Shown: positions 1 to 8,850, counted from the first letter of the stretch. The stretch is DNA of 64,000 bases from Rhizobium herbae (GCF_017873135.1 NZ_JAGGJV010000009.1:1-64000), one strand, 5' to 3'. A program made the numbers and translations. The notes: generated by a model from the letters alone, not told the origin.

Positions 1-191
1 CCGCCTTTCACGCAGCCCCGGGGATTTCGCGCGCGTTTCGCCAAACCGTCCGGGCACCGGCCCCGCCTCGCCGGCAACGCAAACCGGTGTATCCTCGGCG
101 GAACGAAGTCATGATGGCACGGAACCAAAGGGCGGGGATTTGCGGGGATGAATTTTTTTGGTGTGGCGCATGCGCTGGTGATGCTTGGGAG
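1..191. other. No gene recognised at left edge
   Basis: The forward frames open at the window edge close at stops without any sequence I recognise, and no convincing start or ribosome site is visible. It may hold the tail of a gene lying outside the window, but I cannot support one. Confidence 0.4.
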
Positions 192-221
192 TGGATCCTC
201 GGGTCAGGCCCGAGGATGACG
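192..221. repeat. Palindromic intergenic repeat, copy 1
   Basis: The core is a perfect inverted repeat, ATCCTCGGG-TCAGG-CCCGAGGAT. The 30 bases match the reverse complement of 341-370 at 28 positions, so the two copies face each other 120 bases apart. Such GC-rich palindromes are common between rhizobial genes. Confidence 0.7.
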
Positions 222-267
222 GAGGAAAGGGGCGGATGACGGAGGGAATGAACGCGGATGACGGAGG
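214..267 (+). repeat. Three direct copies of GGATGACGGAGG
   Basis: GGATGACGGAGG occurs at 214-225, 234-245 and 256-267, a spacing of 20-22 bases. The first copy overlaps the right arm of the palindrome at 192-221, so this looks like local amplification of the repeat edge. Confidence 0.65.
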
Positions 268-340
268 GGATGGACGCGCGGTTTCAAACAAGGCACTTCG
301 CATTCCTCGGTATCCGACGACTTGGCCAAACCCCAAAGGT

Positions 341-370
341 CGTCATCCCCGGGCTTGACCCGAGGATCCA
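341..370. repeat. Palindromic intergenic repeat, copy 2 (inverted)
   Basis: Reverse-complement partner of 192-221 with two mismatches. It lies about 100 bases upstream of the streptomycin kinase gene and creates an artificial in-frame ATG at 322, so the longer 326-codon reading is not the real gene start. Confidence 0.7.
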
Positions 371-471
371 TCCCCAAACATCATGCGGCAAGAATTTTGG
401 CCCCGCACGACCGGATCGCGGGCGCCTTGCCTGCCACCTGCGATTGGACCTGCGATTTGACATTGACGTCT

Positions 472-1302
472 ATGCCACTCGATCTTCCTGTTCATTGGAA
501 TGTCTCGGAACCCGTTCTCATTGCAAACACGTTTTCAAGTTTTATCTGGAAAGTCCTGTTGCCAAACGGGGCTCCTGCAATCGTCAAGGCGTTGAAACCC
601 ATAGACGACATTGCTGATGAACTTCGCGGGGCCGACTATCTGGCATGGCGCAACGGCAGGGGCGCAGTTCGCCTGCTCGGCCGCGAAAACAATCAGATGC
701 TGCTCGAATATGCAGGGGAGCGCATACTCTCTCACGTCGTTGCCGAACAGGGCGACGGTCACGCGACCGAAATTGCCGCGGAGCTCATGGCTGAGCTGTA
801 TGCAGCATCAGATGAACCTCTGCCTTCCGCTCTTCTCCCGATCCGGGACCGCTTCGAGGCTTTGTTTCAGCGGGCGCGTGATGATCGAAATGCGGGCCGC
901 CAAACGGACTATGTCGACGCGGCGATCCTTGCCGATCGGCTGATAAGCGATGCCACCAGACTGCGCGGGTTACATGGCGATCTGCATCATGAAAACATCA
1001 TGCTCTCCGATCGCGGCTGGCTGGTGATCGATCCCGTCGGCCTCATCGGCGACGTAGGCTTTGGTGCTGCCAACATGTTCTACGACCCGGCTGACAGAGA
1101 CGATCTTTGTCTCGACCCTCGACGCATCGCGCAGATGACGGATGTCTTCTCCCGGACTCTGGACATCGACCCGCGCCGGCTGCTTGACCAAGCGTTCTGC
1201 TACGGTTGTCTTTCCGCAGCCTGGAACGTGGAGGGAGACGACGAACAACGCGACCTCGCTATCGCGGCGGCAATCAGGCGGGTACGACAAACGTCATACT
1301 AG
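472..1302 (+). CDS. APH(6)-Id/StrB-like streptomycin 6-phosphotransferase
   Basis: Predicted 276-residue kinase of the aminoglycoside/hydroxyurea phosphotransferase family, which inactivates streptomycin by 6-O-phosphorylation with ATP. The Brenner-type motif HGDLHHEN lies at residues 168-175 (catalytic Asp170), and VIDPVG holds the metal-binding Asp187. From memory of the mobile StrB/APH(6)-Id protein (278 residues), the match runs from end to end: shared blocks include DELRGADYL, RNGRGAVRLLGREN and AANMFYDPADRDDLCLDPR, with scattered substitutions throughout. I chose ATG 472 because StrB begins here; an upstream in-frame ATG at 322 lies in repeat DNA. No strA partner is visible. Function is confident at family level, but clinical-level resistance is not implied. 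Confidence 0.9.
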   Translation: MPLDLPVHWNVSEPVLIANTFSSFIWKVLLPNGAPAIVKALKPIDDIADELRGADYLAWRNGRGAVRLLGRENNQMLLEYAGERILSHVVAEQGDGHATEIAAELMAELYAASDEPLPSALLPIRDRFEALFQRARDDRNAGRQTDYVDAAILADRLISDATRLRGLHGDLHHENIMLSDRGWLVIDPVGLIGDVGFGAANMFYDPADRDDLCLDPRRIAQMTDVFSRTLDIDPRRLLDQAFCYGCLSAAWNVEGDDEQRDLAIAAAIRRVRQTSY

Positions 1303-1413
1303 CAACGTCTCGTAACGAGGCCTCCGCGTCCTATTTGATTGCAACCCGGTCCGGACGGTCCATAATATGGCACCTCTCCGGCCGGGGAGGTCTTTCATGG
1401 AAGGACGACGGGC

Positions 1414-2259
1414 ATGCCTGGAAGCTTCGATGAGATCCGCGATCAGCAGCGCGCCACGTGGGATCGTTTTTCCACCGGCTGGCAGAAATGGGACGAGCTG
1501 GTTCTCGGCTGGCTGGCTCCGTTTGGTGATGCAATGCTGCGGCGCGCGAATTTGCGTGAACACTCGCACGTCCTTGACGTTGCTGCCGGAACCGGCGAAC
1601 CTGGCCTGACCGCGGCGGCTATGGTGCCGCGCGGGCGGGTGACCGTAACCGATCTCTCCGAGCGCATGCTGGCGGTCGCCGCCGAGAATGCAGCCCGCCG
1701 TGGCCTGTCGAATTTCGAAACCAAGGCATGCGACGCCGGAGCCTTACCCTTCCCCGACGCGCACTTCGACGGCGTTTTGTGCCGCTTCGGCTTCATGTTC
1801 TTTCCCGACATCACACTTGCCGCTCGCGAATTTGCACGGGTGGCGAAACCCGGCACACGGATCTGCGCGGCAGTCTGGAGCGGGCCGGACAAAAACCCGT
1901 GGGCAACGACGATCATGTCGACGATTGCTCGTCATGTGGAGATGCCCGCGCCGCCGCCCGGATCGCCGGGGCTCTTTCGGTGCGCCCCGGCTGGATTGAT
2001 GCGTGCCGCCTTCGAAGAAGCCGGCCTGGCAGAGATCAGCGAGGAGGAGGTTTCATCCGTCATGACCCACCAATCGCCCGAAAGGTACTGGGACTTCATG
2101 ACGGACATCGCAGCACCCGTGGTCGCGGGGCTTGCGAAAGCCGATATGGCGACGCAAGCGCAAATCCGCGCCGAGGTCCTGGCATTGGCGCGACAGTCCA
2201 TGCAGGACGGCCAGGTACGGCTTCGTTCGACCGCGACCGTCATTGTCGGCACGCGGTAG
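1414..2259 (+). CDS. Class I SAM-dependent methyltransferase
   Basis: 281 residues. Motif I, VLDVAAGTG, is at residues 53-61, followed by an acidic VTVTDLSERML motif II and a FPDAHFDGVLCRFGFMFF block, the order seen in UbiE/type-11 methyltransferases. The substrate cannot be told from sequence; small-molecule or quinone-like methylation is possible but unsupported. The start ATG 1414 is preceded by GAAGGACG. It sits 111 bases after the streptomycin kinase on the same strand, so co-transcription is possible. It is not an rRNA methylase by any motif I can see. Confidence 0.8.
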   Translation: MPGSFDEIRDQQRATWDRFSTGWQKWDELVLGWLAPFGDAMLRRANLREHSHVLDVAAGTGEPGLTAAAMVPRGRVTVTDLSERMLAVAAENAARRGLSNFETKACDAGALPFPDAHFDGVLCRFGFMFFPDITLAAREFARVAKPGTRICAAVWSGPDKNPWATTIMSTIARHVEMPAPPPGSPGLFRCAPAGLMRAAFEEAGLAEISEEEVSSVMTHQSPERYWDFMTDIAAPVVAGLAKADMATQAQIRAEVLALARQSMQDGQVRLRSTATVIVGTR

Positions 2260-2655
2260 AAACGTTCGCGAGAGGGGAGATCGGCGCGCTCCACGCCAAC
2301 AGCGGATACTCGCACCTCGTCATCGGGAGCGGCAGCGACGCCGATGGCGCTACCATGGGCCAGGAGCAGCTCTCATATCAAGTCCTTCGTCATCGCCAAC
2401 AAAGGCACTTGCCGCGTACGGTCTTCGGGCGTAAATGAACAGCAGTCGCGAAAAGCGACCGCTTCCCTTGATCCGCCCAGTAGCGGAGTAAACAGGTGGA
2501 CGAATTGTCGTCCAGGCGGTCAAGCACACGCCACCCATGCGCTTTCAAGCATGGCTCGGCCAGCGTTCCCAAAAAGTACCGCCTGACAGCGTCGGGCCCA
2601 ATCGCAGCCATCGGCGCCCAACGGCGCTGCATGCGCGCGTTCATCGGAACACGTC
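2260..2655. other. Gene-free stretch before the TetA-like gene
   Basis: About 400 bases with no supported gene on either strand; the short open frames lack family features. A small hairpin (GTCGC-GAAAA-GCGAC type) lies near 2445-2459. No divergent tetR-like gene or tet-type operator is visible, unlike classical tetR-tetA pairs. Confidence 0.5.
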
Positions 2656-3849
2656 ATGAACAAACCACTCATCGTCATCTTCACTGCCATTGTCCTTGAT
2701 GCCGTCGGCATCGGCCTCATTTTTCCTATCCTGCCTTCGCTGCTGGAGGACGTGACCCACGCTGAAAACGTCGCGCCCTATATCGGCGTCATGACAGCTC
2801 TCTACGCGGTCATGCAGTTCGTTTTCGCACCGGTACTCGGTTCGCTGAGCGACCGGCTCGGCCGCCGGCCGGTGCTCCTGATCTCGCTCGCCGGAGCGGC
2901 CGTCAACTACCTGTTCCTGGCCTTTGCGCCCAGTCTCTGGATGCTGGTGATCGGGCGGGCCATCGCCGGCCTGACGAGTGCCAACACTTCCGTCGCAGCC
3001 GCCTATATCACCGACATTTCCCCCGAGGACACGCGCGCGCGCCGCTTTGGCCTGTTCAACGCCATGTTCGGCATCGGCTTCATCATCGGTCCCGTCCTCG
3101 GCGGCGTCCTCGGCGACCATTGGCTGCAGCTGCCCTTCATCGCGGCGGCGGCGCTCAATGGCTTCAACCTCCTCCTGGCGTTCTTCATCCTGCCGGAGTC
3201 ACGCATCCCCAGCCGGGAGAAAATCGATCTGGCTTCGCTCAACCCTTTGCGGCCGCTGCGCTGGGTGTTCTCGATGAAGAGCCTGCTGCCCATCATCGTC
3301 ATCTTTTTCGTCTTCAGCGCCACCGGCGAGGCCTACGGCGTCTGCTGGGCCTTGTGGGGGAGCGACACGTTTCAGTGGAACGGTCTTTGGATCGGCCTTT
3401 CGCTGGGCAGTTTTGGCGTCTGCCAGACCCTCGCCCAGGCGTTCCTGCCCGGCCCCGCGGTCAAGCTGCTCGGCGAGCGAGCAGCGATCCTGACCGGCGT
3501 TGCCAGCGCCTGTATGGCACTGATCGGCATGGCGTTTGCCACTGAGAGCTGGATGATCTTCGCGATCATGCCGATTTTCGCGCTTGCCGGCATCGGCGTG
3601 CCGGCCCTGCAGTCGCTGGCGACCCGGCAGGTGGATGAGAGCCAGCAGGGGCAGTTCCAGGGTGTGCTCGCGTCGGCGGTCAGCCTCGCCTCGATCGCCG
3701 CTCCCCTCGCATTCTCCAGCTTCTATTTCGTCGTCAGGTCAGAGTGGCCCGGAGCGATCTGGCTGTCGGTGGTCGTCGTCTACGCGATCAGCGTGCCCCT
3801 CGTGCTCGGCTTGCGCTTTGAGAGGCCGGCAGTGGCCCTAACAATGTAG
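2656..3849 (+). CDS. TetA-like MFS drug:H+ antiporter
   Basis: 397 residues and about 12 membrane segments. It carries the MFS motif [12 protein letters not shown], at residues 62-72, and the N-terminal [14 protein letters not shown] and central [21 protein letters not shown] blocks match the TetA(A)-type drug:H+ antiporter family. TetA(A) is 399 residues long, so this copy is full length. From memory the resemblance to TetA(A) is clear but well short of identity. Expected role: inner-membrane proton-coupled export of tetracycline-like or other drugs. No regulator gene is adjacent. A tetracycline substrate is an inference. Confidence 0.85.
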   Translation: MNKPLIVIFTAIVLDAVGIGLIFPILPSLLEDVTHAENVAPYIGVMTALYAVMQFVFAPVLGSLSDRLGRRPVLLISLAGAAVNYLFLAFAPSLWMLVIGRAIAGLTSANTSVAAAYITDISPEDTRARRFGLFNAMFGIGFIIGPVLGGVLGDHWLQLPFIAAAALNGFNLLLAFFILPESRIPSREKIDLASLNPLRPLRWVFSMKSLLPIIVIFFVFSATGEAYGVCWALWGSDTFQWNGLWIGLSLGSFGVCQTLAQAFLPGPAVKLLGERAAILTGVASACMALIGMAFATESWMIFAIMPIFALAGIGVPALQSLATRQVDESQQGQFQGVLASAVSLASIAAPLAFSSFYFVVRSEWPGAIWLSVVVVYAISVPLVLGLRFERPAVALTM

Positions 3850-4006
3850 AGCGTCAAATCAAGCAGGCCGAAAGTTGCACACGATGCGGCGGAATAGCGT
3901 CGTGAATGTTGGGGACCTCGTCACCGTCTGGGGCCTTGTCACTGTATGGGGTTTCGCTTATAGCGCACCTCGGGAGGATCGGGAGCCAGGCAATTTGAGG
4001 TTTGAG

Positions 4007-5719
4007 ATGCCCACTCATGACGATAACATCCCCGCGAACATCGAACATTCTCGTTTCGAGATAAGCCGGCGCCAACTTCTCGGCTCCGCGGCCACGGGTG
4101 CTGTGGCCCTCAGCCTTTCCGCGCTGCCGAGCTGGGCGGTTCCTTCCGAAAAGACGGTCGATGTGCTGCTTGTCGGAGGCGGCATCATGAGCGCGACGCT
4201 TGGTGTTCTGCTCACCGAACTGGAACCCTCCTGGACCATCGAGATGATCGAGCGGCTGGACGATGTCGCGATGGAGAGCTCCAACGGCTGGAACAATGCC
4301 GGTACCGGTCACTCTGCCCTGGCCGAACTCAACTACACGCCGCAGGACGAGAACGGCACCGTCCACATCACCAAGGCGGTCGAGATCAACGAATCCTTCC
4401 AGATCACGCGGCAGTTCCTCAGCCATCAGCTCGACAGGGGCGTTCTCAAGGATCCGCGCTCGTTCATCAATTCCACGCCGCATATGAGCTTTGTCTGGGG
4501 AGACGCGAATACGCAGTTCCTGCAGAAGCGCTACGAAGCGCTGAAGGCGAGCGCGCTGTTCTCCGGCATGCAGTTCTCCACCGATCACGACGAGATCGCC
4601 AAATGGGTTCCGCTGATGATGGAAGGGCGCGATCGTTCGCAAAAGCTCGCAGCCACCTGGTCGCCGCTGGGAACCGACGTCAATTTCGGCGAGATCACCC
4701 GCCAGTATGTCGCGCATCTGAAGAGCCAGTCGACATTCACGCTGACCACCTCCAGCGAGGTGCGCGATATCCAGCGCAATGAGGACGGCACCTGGCGCGT
4801 CAGCTATGTCGATACCAAGGACGGCTCCGACAAGGGCGCGATCAACGCGAAATTCCTGTTCCTCGGCGCCGGTGGCGGCGCCCTGCCCCTGCTGCAGATG
4901 TCGGGCATTCCCGAAGGCGACGACTACGGCGGCTTCCCTGTCGGCGGCTCGTTCCTCGTCTGCGACAATCCCGATATTGTCAGCCAGCATCTGGCAAAGG
5001 CCTATGGTCAGGCCTCGACCGGTGCGCCGCCAATGTCCGTGCCGCATCTCGATACGCGCATGCTCGACGGCAAGCGCGTCGTTCTGTTCGGACCGTTCGC
5101 CACCTTCTCCACGAAGTTCCTCAAGGACGGTTCCTACTTCGACCTTCCGGCCTCGGTGACGCTGGACAACATCTGGCCGATGATCCGCGTCGGGCTGGAC
5201 GAGTTCGATCTGGTCGAATATCTGGCCGGGCAATTGCTGATGTCGGACGAGGACCGTCTGGCAGCGCTGCAGGAATATTTCCCGCATGCCAAAGCCGAGG
5301 ACTGGCGTTTGTGGCAGGCCGGCCAGCGCGTGCAGATCATCAAGCGCGACGAAGAAAAGGGCGGCGTCCTGAAGCTCGGAACCGAAATCGTCGCAGCGCA
5401 GGATGGCAGCGTCGCAGCCCTGCTCGGCGCTTCGCCGGGCGCATCCACCGCGGCCCCCATCATGCTCGATGTGCTGCAGAAGGTGTTTTCCGACCGGCTC
5501 GCCACGCCCGAATGGCAGGCAAAGATCCGCGCGATCGTGCCGAGCTACGGCACCAAGCTCAACGAGGACCCGCAGGCACTGGCGCAGGAATGGGCCAGGA
5601 CGGCCGACCGGCTGCAACTGGCCATCGCCCCGCCGGCCATCGATACCTCCGCGCTGGGCAAACCGGGCACCGCCACCCCGACCGGCGATGTTCGCCGTGT
5701 TCCGGACATGGCGCTTTAG
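4007..5719 (+). CDS. mqo: Malate:quinone oxidoreductase with Tat leader
   Basis: FAD-dependent oxidation of L-malate to oxaloacetate with electron transfer to quinone, at the membrane. 570 residues from ATG 4007, which has a GAGG ribosome site; an upstream in-frame ATG at 3875 gives an implausible repetitive leader (LVTVWG twice). Residues 21-26, RRQLLG, followed by a hydrophobic stretch and ALPSWA (about 39-44), form a twin-arginine signal. The FAD motif [12 protein letters not shown] begins near residue 55, and [19 protein letters not shown] is the Mqo signature. A Tat leader implies a periplasm-facing or membrane-anchored enzyme, unlike cytoplasmic E. coli Mqo. Confidence 0.92.
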   Translation: MPTHDDNIPANIEHSRFEISRRQLLGSAATGAVALSLSALPSWAVPSEKTVDVLLVGGGIMSATLGVLLTELEPSWTIEMIERLDDVAMESSNGWNNAGTGHSALAELNYTPQDENGTVHITKAVEINESFQITRQFLSHQLDRGVLKDPRSFINSTPHMSFVWGDANTQFLQKRYEALKASALFSGMQFSTDHDEIAKWVPLMMEGRDRSQKLAATWSPLGTDVNFGEITRQYVAHLKSQSTFTLTTSSEVRDIQRNEDGTWRVSYVDTKDGSDKGAINAKFLFLGAGGGALPLLQMSGIPEGDDYGGFPVGGSFLVCDNPDIVSQHLAKAYGQASTGAPPMSVPHLDTRMLDGKRVVLFGPFATFSTKFLKDGSYFDLPASVTLDNIWPMIRVGLDEFDLVEYLAGQLLMSDEDRLAALQEYFPHAKAEDWRLWQAGQRVQIIKRDEEKGGVLKLGTEIVAAQDGSVAALLGASPGASTAAPIMLDVLQKVFSDRLATPEWQAKIRAIVPSYGTKLNEDPQALAQEWARTADRLQLAIAPPAIDTSALGKPGTATPTGDVRRVPDMAL

Positions 5720-5756
5720 CGCCCGGTCCGGTTCATTCCAAGTTTCGTCAGACGCT

Positions 5757-5786
5757 CCGGTTTGCCTCGCCAGCATGGCAAACCGG
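5757..5786 (+). terminator. Hairpin after mqo
   Basis: Perfect 10-base stem CCGGTTTGCC / GGCAAACCGG with a 10-base loop, 37 bases after the mqo stop. There is no T-run behind it, so it may stabilise the mRNA end or act with Rho rather than as an intrinsic terminator. Confidence 0.45.
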
Positions 5787-5862
5787 CGGCGGGACGGGAG
5801 GGGTGCGGCACGACATTGCGGGGATGAATTTGAGGGGGGCAAGGCCAGCGCGCCCTGCAAAT

Positions 5863-5887
5863 GGAACCAAACCCGGTTCCGGACGTT
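5863..5887 (+). promoter_or_regulatory. Candidate EcfG (general stress) promoter
   Basis: GGAAC at 5863-5867, exactly 16 bases, then CGTT at 5884-5887. This equals the alphaproteobacterial EcfG/RpoE2 consensus GGAAC-N16-CGTT. The predicted start of transcription near 5894 gives a leader of about 78 bases to the 27-codon gene at 5972. The -35 part also sits in a GGAACC-N6-GGTTCC palindrome. Confidence 0.65.
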
Positions 5888-5971
5888 TGAGTATGCTGGA
5901 GTGCCATCATGATCAACGCACCGTGCAAATAGGCACGATGGAGATGGTCAGGGTACTTCGAGGAGACGTCC

Positions 5972-6055
5972 ATGGATACCACCACACTTCTCATCATCGT
6001 TCTTATCGTTCTCGTACTCGGCGGCGGCTGGTTCGGGCGCGGGCGCTGGTATTAA
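5972..6055 (+). CDS. 27-residue single-span membrane peptide
   Basis: ATG 5972 to TAA 6055. The sequence has a short polar start (MDTTT), a 12-residue Leu/Ile/Val membrane span, a GGGWFG turn and a basic aromatic tail (GRGRWY). The ribosome site is GAGGAG, six to seven bases upstream. Rhizobial genomes carry many tiny one-span proteins of this style, often stress induced, and the candidate EcfG promoter upstream agrees with that. Function is unknown; a membrane-associated stress peptide is the best guess. Expression is supported only by the promoter, ribosome site and composition. Confidence 0.65.
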   Translation: MDTTTLLIIVLIVLVLGGGWFGRGRWY

Positions 6056-6275
6056 GCCACACTCTGCGGCAAGATACGGCGCCGCTTTTGCGTTTTAGCC
6101 GGCAATTCAGAGGGTGCCGTCGCCTGCCGGCATGGTGAATTCTGCGATCGGCAAGAATGGCTGAACTCGTCGTTTCTTCCGCCGTTGGAAACGACGTGCT
6201 GACGGCGGAGACGACAACGATATGCTTTTTCAGGCGCCGCGTGTGACTGCATCCGGGGCTCTCAGCCCAAATAAC

Positions 6276-6307
6276 CTAGCCGGGTTACCTGCTAGCCGAG
6301 TTACCTG
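6276..6307. repeat. 16-base tandem duplication over a stop codon
   Basis: Two adjacent copies of CTAGCCGRGTTACCTG (6276-6291 and 6292-6307). The second copy contains the stop codon of the diguanylate cyclase gene on the minus strand. The unit is not a multiple of three, so an earlier version of the gene may have ended differently. Confidence 0.7.
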
Positions 6308-7563
6308 AAAACCACTTCGAGGTTTTGCCGGTCTTGCGCGATGATCTGGCAATTGGTTTCGAATCCTTCCCCCTTGATAGACAGAACGAATTCGGGCGGA
6401 ATGCCGGCGGAACTGGAAACGGAAAGGCCGGCGCTATCGATGCCGAGAGATTTGACCGTGCAGTCAATGGTCGAGCGCCGATCATTGAACAGGATGGAAC
6501 CCGCCTTCAGCACCCGCCGCCTCGAACCCATCGTATGTTCAGCCTGGACGGTGCTCCACGAAACGCAACGGTTCCGGCCCCTGTTCTTGGCCTGGTACAT
6601 GGCAGCATCCGCCTGGGCCAGCAGGGTCTCTATGTCCTTGCTGACGATCGACAGTCCCGCTATGCCCAGGCTGGCCGTGACGCTCAGCGTGCCGTAGTCG
6701 CCACAAACTGGCTGCGACGAGATTGCGCTTCTCACTTTTTCAGCGACGGCGACAGCGCCTTCCCGGTCGACATGCGGAAGGATGATGGCGAACTCCTCGC
6801 CCCCGAGACGGCCGAACAGATCCCCCGCCCTCAGCGCCGCCTTGCAGGTCGCCGCCACCGATTTCAGAACTTCGTCTCCCGCGGCATGCCCGTAGGTGTC
6901 ATTGACCTGTTTGAAGTGATCGATGTCGAGGACGATGCAGGACAGATCATGCTGATGGCGCAGGGCCAGGGAGATGAACAGATCGGCCTCCTGTTTGAAG
7001 GCACGCCGCGTCAAGGCCTCAGTCAAGCTGTCGGTTGCTGCCGACTGCAACAACTCGATCCGGTCCATCGCGGCGCCCGCCAGTTCCTCGAGAATGGCGA
7101 GTTCCCTGTTGCCGAACGATCTCGGGCTGCGGTCGATCGCGCATACCGTTCCAATTATATGCCCCTCTTTCGTTTTCAGCGGTACGCCTGCATAAAACCG
7201 GATATGGGTCTCCCCCGTCACGGCCGGATGGTACGAAAAACGTTGGTCTTTCGTGGCATCAGTCACGACAATCGGTTCTTCACGATCGACGACATGGCGG
7301 CAGAACGTGTCTTCGCGCGACACCTCGTCGGATGAAAGGCCCGAGCAAGCCTTGTACCACTGGCGATGTGCGTCGATCAGGGACACCAGCCCGATATCGA
7401 CCGCAAAGACAGCCTTGATCAATCGCACAATCCGATCGAAGCCTTCGTCCCGTGGAGTGTCGAGGAGGTCGAGGCGTTCCAGCGCAGCCAGGCGATCAGT
7501 CTCCCGCTGCAACGCCTCCATGGAGGACTTTCCGAATATCCTTGCGACTGCCATTTCCTGCAT
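6301..7563 (-). CDS. GAF-GGDEF-PilZ diguanylate cyclase
   Basis: About 420 residues. An N-terminal GAF sensor (roughly residues 20-160, with FCRHVVDREEPIVVTDA) precedes a GGDEF domain (about 175-340) with an intact GGEEF active site. RAGD five residues upstream is a proper RxxD inhibitory site, so the enzyme should make cyclic di-GMP from GTP and be product-inhibited. The C-terminal 70 residues resemble PilZ (RRRVLKAGSILFN, STIDCTVKSLG), but the c-di-GMP-binding RxxxR and D/NxSxxG residues are not intact. The start is unsure: ATG 7563, ATG 7554 and TTG 7572 are all possible with weak ribosome sites. Three TGACGCAA boxes lie upstream. Confidence 0.88.
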   Translation of the reverse strand: MQEMAVARIFGKSSMEALQRETDRLAALERLDLLDTPRDEGFDRIVRLIKAVFAVDIGLVSLIDAHRQWYKACSGLSSDEVSREDTFCRHVVDREEPIVVTDATKDQRFSYHPAVTGETHIRFYAGVPLKTKEGHIIGTVCAIDRSPRSFGNRELAILEELAGAAMDRIELLQSAATDSLTEALTRRAFKQEADLFISLALRHQHDLSCIVLDIDHFKQVNDTYGHAAGDEVLKSVAATCKAALRAGDLFGRLGGEEFAIILPHVDREGAVAVAEKVRSAISSQPVCGDYGTLSVTASLGIAGLSIVSKDIETLLAQADAAMYQAKNRGRNRCVSWSTVQAEHTMGSRRRVLKAGSILFNDRRSTIDCTVKSLGIDSAGLSVSSSAGIPPEFVLSIKGEGFETNCQIIAQDRQNLEVVFR

Positions 7564-7619
7564 TCCCTTCAAGGACCGGAATCAAGATGCGGTCAATAAA
7601 TTAACGAAGAATTGAGCGG

Positions 7620-7670
7620 TGACGCAACCCCATGGCCAAATGACGCAAAGTTTCACTTCAGCTTGCGTCA
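7620..7670. promoter_or_regulatory. Three TGACGCAA boxes upstream of the GGDEF gene
   Basis: TGACGCAA occurs at 7620-7627 and 7641-7648, and inverted (TTGCGTCA) at 7663-7670. The steps of 21-22 bases are two helical turns, so the boxes would lie on one DNA face. They are 57-107 bases upstream of the cyclase start. The binding factor is unknown. Confidence 0.5.
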
Positions 7671-7745
7671 ACCGCAATCCGCCACCTTGAACACACCCAT
7701 GCCTTACGGCCTGCGCCATGATTCTCATAAAACCCCGGCAAGGCC

Positions 7746-8711
7746 TCAACCGCGCGTCATCCATCGAGCGCCGGCAGCAACGGCGACGGCCAGAAGCGGC
7801 CAGATCGCCCAGAATGTTCCATTCCAGGCCAAAAGATTGATGGCGACAGTGGCGAGCCCGACGACACCGAGGGCGGCAAGGCGCCGGTCGATGCGGGTCT
7901 GCGTCCGAACCCAGGCCATGACGACCAGAAAGGCAAGGCCGAGAAGCGGCCAGGCTGCCCAGAAAACGCCGCGCCAGGACAAAAGGTTGACGGCAACCAG
8001 GGCAGCGACGGCCAGGGAAAGCAGACCAAACTTCCTGCCGGCACTTATGTTCAGTTTTCCTGCGTCCGGTTCTCTTGCACCCGCTTCTCTTGCACCCGCT
8101 TCTCTTGCGCCCGGTTGCGGGCCGAACTTTGCCGGGGCGGCATCCTGATGATGCACGACTGTTACCGGTGGCGGTGCCTCGCCCGTGGCGTCGCCGATGC
8201 GCACGGCATAGCTCGGCACGGCATCCGCGACATTCTTGATCTGGAGCGGTCCGAGAAAATCGAAGCCGACAGCCACCTTGTTGCGGACCTGATCATAGAC
8301 CGTATTCGATATGACGATCCCGCCGGCCGCCGCCGAGGCCTGTAGCCGCGCAGCGATATTGACGCCGTCGCCATAGATGTCGTCGCCTTCGACAATCACA
8401 TCGCCGAGATTGATGCCGATGCGAAACAGCATGCGGCCATCCGCCGGCCGCACCGCATTGAGGCCGGCCAGCTCGTTTTGAACGTCCACGGCGGCACGCA
8501 CCGCCTCGACGACACTCGGGAATTCGGCGATCACCCCGTCGCCCCAGGTGTTGATCACGCGCCCGCCATGCGACCCGATCAGGCGCGACATCGCATCCCG
8601 ATACCGCTTCAGCAGTGCCAGCGTGCCTTCCTCGTCCGCGCCCATCAGGCGCGTATAGTCCTGAACATCGGCGGAGAAGATGGTCGTCAGCTTGCGTCGC
8701 GTCTCGCTCAT
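7746..8711 (-). CDS. Class III adenylate/guanylate cyclase with membrane tail
   Basis: 321 residues. The cyclase domain is N-terminal (about 8-170): FSADVQDYTRLMG with the first metal Asp, then INTWGDGVIAEF with the second, and DIYGDGVNIAARLQ. It should form cAMP (or cGMP) from the nucleotide triphosphate. A linker with AREAG repeats leads to two paired hydrophobic helices with matching NLLSWRGVFWAAWPLLGLA and NLLAWNGTFWAIWPLLAVA segments, a duplicated 2TM-type module. The catalytic domain is thus cytoplasmic and the C-terminus membrane-anchored, the reverse of the usual order. It is 34 bases or more from the neighbouring genes and probably a single unit. Confidence 0.85.
   Translation of the reverse strand: MSETRRKLTTIFSADVQDYTRLMGADEEGTLALLKRYRDAMSRLIGSHGGRVINTWGDGVIAEFPSVVEAVRAAVDVQNELAGLNAVRPADGRMLFRIGINLGDVIVEGDDIYGDGVNIAARLQASAAAGGIVISNTVYDQVRNKVAVGFDFLGPLQIKNVADAVPSYAVRIGDATGEAPPPVTVVHHQDAAPAKFGPQPGAREAGAREAGAREPDAGKLNISAGRKFGLLSLAVAALVAVNLLSWRGVFWAAWPLLGLAFLVVMAWVRTQTRIDRRLAALGVVGLATVAINLLAWNGTFWAIWPLLAVAVAAGARWMTRG
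8070..8114. repeat. 15-base tandem repeat inside the cyclase gene
   Basis: Three units of TTCTCTTGCACCCGC (8070-8084, 8085-8099 and 8100-8114, the last with two changes). On the coding strand they give AGAREAGAREAGAREP in the linker between the catalytic and membrane parts. Being in frame, gain or loss of a unit would change linker length by five residues. Confidence 0.8.
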
Positions 8712-8850
8712 GATGTCTCCTGTCTTCAGGCGAGGAAACTAACCCGATTGCGTCCGCATGAATACCCAGGATCGCCCCGAATGGGAAACGGAACGGCCGC
8801 GAACACTCCGTGCGCGCGGCCGTTATGTCCTGTGCCCTTCAGCGGAGTTT

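Noticed and set aside
119..150. GGAACC and GGGGATGAATTT words similar to the 5815-5880 region
   Set aside because: The -10 CGTT is missing at the proper distance, so no EcfG promoter; short shared words only.
322..471. 50-codon N-terminal extension of the streptomycin kinase
   Set aside because: Lies in repeat DNA and does not align with StrB, which starts at 472.
2445..2459. Small hairpin in the methyltransferase-tetA gap
   Set aside because: Five-base stem without T-run; too weak to call a terminator.
3854..5860. 668-codon open frame on the minus strand
   Set aside because: Exact antisense of mqo; low-complexity Arg/Gly-rich translation with no family, caused by GC-rich codon bias.
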